Below are positions 59,679 to 64,000 of a stretch of 64,000 bases of DNA, piece by piece. Origin of the DNA: Bugula neritina (lineage: Eukaryota > Bryozoa > Gymnolaemata > Cheilostomatida > Bugulidae); the NCBI GenBank assembly GCA_964035545.1, contig OZ037765.1:32170004-32234003 (forward strand), written 5' to 3'. The notes under the pieces were generated by a model. It was not told the origin of the DNA, made no database searches, and worked only from the letters and a program-made list of their open reading frames with translations. The translations under genes were made by a program, and so were the position numbers. Numbering within the stretch: position 1 is the stretch's first letter; each line of letters begins with the position of its first letter.

Positions 59679-62600
59679 GTTAGAATTATTGTTGATTGTT
59701 TTGAAATGAAAATACTTATTTATAATGTATATTAGTTGACATGTTATGCTCTGTTTTAGTGCTATTATATAACTGCATGCTTGGAAAGACTTCTTGAAAT
59801 TGTGTACTAAGATTTTAACCAATCAAAAGGTGTCGATTTTTGTTTCTAATAATTCATTTTAGAAAAAAAAATTGCTGCAAAGTGACCAAATGTTGGTATA
59901 GTTACCCAACACACATGTGCACCAATAAGCACATAGTTTGAGGTCTACCTACTAAAGCGTGGTTACTGAACTTAGCTAGGTGTTGGTGAATTGAAACAGC
60001 TGCCATTATACTAGACCTGTTGTATGCTAATGATTATCTTACTTAACAAACTTTGGCAAGTCCAATTCGAATAATTGATTAGAAGTCAGTTGGAAACAAT
60101 TCAAGAATTTTACTCTTTCCTAAAACATTCCAGCATATTCTTTGAATATCATAACTGAAATCTGTGCAGAGATTGAGGATTTTATACATAATTTAGTATG
60201 TTTTTATACTTTTTACCTAGCAATACTAGCTATAGCTATTTTTTGATATTAATTGTAATCTCTAATCTAATTGGCTTCTATCTTACCGTACTCTCTAACT
60301 GAAATACATTAAATATTAATCAACAACTGGTAGCTTTTTATCTAGTCTGTTATTGTACATATATTATGTAATTTTTTTAATCAATTGATTTTCAATGCAA
60401 TGTCCTCTGATCAAATAAACTATTACTTTTTTGTTCAGCAGAGTTTATACTTTGTTTTGACTATATGTGTCAAAAGAGTACCTGCTATCACAGGCACCTG
60501 CTGTCATAATGGTACATGTTCCATATGTTACCTCATGTCAGTTTACCAAAATACCTTACTATTCGGTCAACAGTTCTTGCTTTGTTACTTAGACAACTTA
60601 AAAGTTACAGTTTTCAGAGTAGTTGTTGCTATCAAAAGTTGACGTTGCAGCAACTTATTGGACAACCTCCTGTTAATGATATTGCCTGACACAATCTATA
60701 AGTATTTTGTTATTCAAAAGTGTAGGTCTTGCTAGGCTCACAAGGCTAATAATTATTTTAGCTGTTGCACTTTTAACACACATGTATTGTATTATTGATC
60801 TAAAAAAGATATTGATTCCATTTCAATGAATCTCCTGGCTGGCACACACAGGCCTATTATTGTCATGAGCTTTTAAATCTAGGGGCCCTCTAGGTTAAAA
60901 GTTCAACTCATCATTGAAATAGTGGAAACAGCCAATGTCTGACAAGTTTAGGCTTTGAACCCTTCTTTTCAAGGGTCAAGTACTTTAGCCATATTTAGTG
61001 AAGGAAATATAATTTCAAACGCATTTATTATGATTAGCTTAATGGAAAAATGGGCATAACATTTTGTTTTTATAATCTTATAGAACTCTAACTATATATT
61101 GTGCTGAATAACAATGTTGGCATTAGTTTGAGGTGACTGCTGATTTTGAAGCCACAAAACAATGGCTTCTAAAACAGAAGAATTACAAATAACTACATTA
61201 CTATTACCTGACCTATGCCCATTTTCTGATGCATTTTGTCTAATTTTTTGAACCAAATGCTCAACAAACAAAAATATACTTATTAATTGTAATCAAATTT
61301 GGAAATATGTCATACTTAATGTACTTCCGCTATCTTCTGGCTGAACCCCTAAAAATACCCCCATTACAATAATTTATTGCATTCAACAACCCATAATAGC
61401 TATAATGAAAAACATAGCGTTTTGTGAAATGCTAAAAGCCAAAGACGCAACTCATTACAGCCATTACCATGATCTACTCAAATAAGCTTTGTCATTGAGC
61501 AATTTCCGAAACACGTTCTCAGATCAACTCTAATATTTTTACTATTTATTTCGTAATGTAAGATTACTACCAGCATTTTCAATAGAATGTTGATGTTACT
61601 GGCTATAAGTGGCGTCAATATATAATCTGTAGTTATTTTGTTTGCAAAAACTTCAACAATAATGGAATTCATGTTTTGATGGGTATACGCCACAAAAGTG
61701 ACTCTATTTTCAAGTTCCATTGTAGCTTGTAAGTTGAATTTAATTAATAAATAATCTTAAATGTGTTCTTCTAGTTTACTAGTAAAAATGTGGCATACTG
61801 TAGCCCTCTCTGATATCTACTTTGTAAGACTGAGCTATAGTGGTAGATTGGGTGGGGATCACAGTATTTTAGATGCTAAAATTAGTGTTGTTTTTATCGG
61901 ATGCTCCAGTGATTTCTTCAAACCTTGATGGATGCCGATTATTGCAGTGTTGATATATAAGATTGAGATTGTGTAGATTATATAATAACTTTTGAAGGAT
62001 ATCTAGATAGCACATATAATATATTGTAATATTATATTACAATATCATACCATAATATAACACTGCAGTATCATATTAAACAATATCATATCATAAAATA
62101 TGCTATTGTGTTTAAATATAAACCACTGCTAGCATTACCTGCTGCAGTTACAGACAATGGAGGTAAGTGGAAGACAAAGTACTCCAGTCTCCCTCTATTC
62201 ACTGTAACAATATACCAGATTCAAACACACAATGAAACAGAGTCTCCTATTGGATAGAAACTGCAGCCCTACTGTTTGAAATATGAATAGACAGTTTAAT
62301 ATTCTATATAGGTGCAGAGTAACAAATTTCTCAAATAGTTTGAGTTCTAACAGATTTAGTAGCATGGTAAATTGTTTGTTTGGTAAATAAAGCCACTGCA
62401 CTTCAAATTAAAAGGCTAAACCAAAATGATATACTTAAGCTAAGCAGATATCTTTTTACCAACAAAGTTTCCTTGTTGAAACAGGATCTGATGCTATGTT
62501 TAAGAGTAAGTGCCAAGCTGCAGTTCTTGTTGAATACAACTTTCCAGGTAACTGGTTATGCATGGAGTTACTCTGTAAGTCCTCGATGCTATTGTTTAGT

Positions 62601-63539
62601 TTAGGGTTTGCTCTATTGTTTAAAGAGAAAGGGGCCAGCAATATAAACATATATTAGAACCCAACCTGCAACTGTGACATTTTAGCCCCAGGTCCAGCTA
62701 TAAATGCTACTTTTGATTTCTAGACGTAGAATAATTTCTGAAGTAAGAGTCAGTAGCTACTACTGCATCAAGTTGCAGTTAATATAAGTAGAGGCACAAA
62801 TGCTTATATTCATCTATCAACATGTTTTTTGTTAAATTATAATAAAAAACTAGCTGTTGATATGTCCATTTTCTCTGAAAACTGTTATAATGGTCTCTGC
62901 CTTCACTGTTGATTGCTATTGTCAAATCACCCATTGTGATTCAATACATCTGATCCAGGGCTTCCAAAGTTTTAGATATACGTAATAAACTATGAAAAGA
63001 CCTAATAAATGAACGTTAACAATGTAAAGAAAAATATATAAAGCAATTTTGTATATACTGTCATTTGGCTAGTAGTGACAGTTTCTTTCTAGCTTTAACT
63101 GCTGCCTATCAACATTTCAATGTAGCTGCTTCAAAGACATGAAAAATTGCCTATACTGTCTACACTCGACAGCATATAATATCATAGCAGCAGTGTGGGC
63201 AGGATGACTTCCCTGTTCCTATAACATGCTCATTTACTAAAGTGCAAGAGAACGGAAAATGGTTTTTATATATAATTGAGTTTAGAGCAAGCATACGTTT
63301 GTTAGTACATAAATTACCAATATACAGATAATCAACTAAAGGTATTAAAAAGTTGCAATGCATGATTGCAAGATTCAAATGAAGTGATTGTGCAATGAGC
63401 AACAAGCTACTATCATGCAGGAACAACTGTTAGTTTGCCAATAAAATTGTCATTGTGTTTACATAGTGACATTTCTAACTGCTCAGCAATTTTATCCAGT
63501 CATAAATTATTATAATCAACAGCTCATGCCTACAAACCC
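59679..63539. other. GT31 3' UTR and downstream sequence, no gene seen
   Basis: 3.9 kb of AT-rich sequence. ATATTGTAATATTATATTAC-like mixtures at 62010-62100. Open frames here (for example 60385-60642 and 63160-63426) lack family features, and no run of GT-AG-compatible conserved exons was recognised. Confidence 0.55.
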
Positions 63540-63660
63540 CCTGTTCACACATTGCCTTATCGTACTCCGTAACAGCACAAACAAAATGGCGCCGCTGGTA
63601 CATTTTGTCAACAGGCGCTCACACACTGACAGAAAGTGACCAATCATAATAAGGCTAATT
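63540..63660. promoter_or_regulatory. Promoter-like CG-rich patch with ATGGCGCC and CCAAT
   Basis: AAAATGGCGCCGCTGG near 63583 (YY1-like ATGGC motif), CG dinucleotides and ACCAATCA near 63640 stand out from AT-rich surroundings, like the 5' ends of the USPL1-like and L3MBTL-like genes. It may be the start of a gene outside or at the edge of the window; no splice-supported CDS follows in the remaining sequence. Confidence 0.3.
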
Positions 63661-64000
63661 CTTGTCTGCGGTGACTTGTACACCTTAGGATATTATTCAC
63701 AAATTATTTGCAACATTCTTTTCAAAAGATGTTATATAAATGCTATTGACTAAATAAAAGCAATTAAAAGGAAACAATCTCTTTTTTAAATATATGTGTC
63801 CTTAAAATAATTGTGCAAACTAATTTGAATAATAAATATATTAGCCGTCCAAATAATTTGTAAGTTTTTGGTTTGCGTGCTTTTGTGATTAGGGAAAGCT
63901 AGATTTTTAAGCTGAGTTTAATTTAAACAAGCCGGATAAAGATTTTTTAATCCTTTAAAACTTTTAAATTGGTTCAATTAAATCAACAATAAGCCTAGGG

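Noticed and set aside
62150-62170. ATGGAGGTAAGT as a tiny start exon
   Set aside because: An ATG plus donor alone is weak evidence; no conserved downstream exon was found before the window end.

Overview
This window is AT-rich, intron-rich nuclear DNA from an animal, most likely an invertebrate. Every gene I can read is a metazoan family split by GT-AG introns. Exons are short and relatively GC-rich; introns and intergenic DNA are strongly AT-rich and full of minisatellites. I cannot name the species or phylum from sequence alone. No prokaryotic, viral or organellar signal was seen.

Layout: (1) 1-3.5 kb, + strand: 3' part of sphingosine-1-phosphate lyase (SGPL1; 5' exons lie off the window). 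(2) 3.6-5.3 kb, - strand: a small unrecognised two-pass membrane protein, tail-to-tail with SGPL1. (3) 6.8-10.7 kb, - strand: a USPL1-type SUMO isopeptidase with a readable Cys/His/Asp triad. (4) 10.7-14.8 kb: non-coding, simple-sequence rich. (5) 14.8-22.1 kb, + strand: an FBXW8-like F-box/WD40 protein. (6) 25.5-33.0 kb, + strand: lysosomal glucosylceramidase (GBA1, GH30), complete from signal peptide to stop. (7) 34.3-47.7 kb, - strand: an L3MBTL-type chromatin reader (FCS finger, three MBT repeats, two CCHHC fingers, SAM); one intron holds about 104 copies of a 35-bp satellite. (8) 50.6-59.7 kb, + strand: a GT31 glycosyltransferase with unusual predicted topology (short signal peptide, C-terminal membrane anchor) and a degenerate metal-binding motif. 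(9) 59.7-64 kb: no gene recognised. I reconstructed intron phases exon by exon, and all six complete gene models close in frame (370, 754, 668, 519, 860 and 384 residues).

The genes are ordinary housekeeping and regulatory genes and do not form an operon-like system. GBA1 (releases ceramide in lysosomes) and SGPL1 (terminal S1P breakdown at the ER) belong to the same sphingolipid catabolic route, and a GT31 enzyme could act on glycolipids, but their closeness may be chance.

The most unusual signal is genome structure. In all six recognised families, short tandem duplications sit at exon/intron junctions and copy the splice donor or acceptor, sometimes with flanking coding bases. Examples are FBXW8 exon 9 (6 x 50 bp), FBXW8 exon 12 (7 x 28 bp), SGPL1 (26 bp x 2), GBA1 (31 bp x 2 and 42 bp x 2) and a USPL1 acceptor (3 x 40 bp). 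Other items are a 1.2-kb nested foldback element, a 95-bp hairpin element, six tandem inverted CCAAT motifs in a 3' UTR, and at least two tRNA-like SINE candidates.
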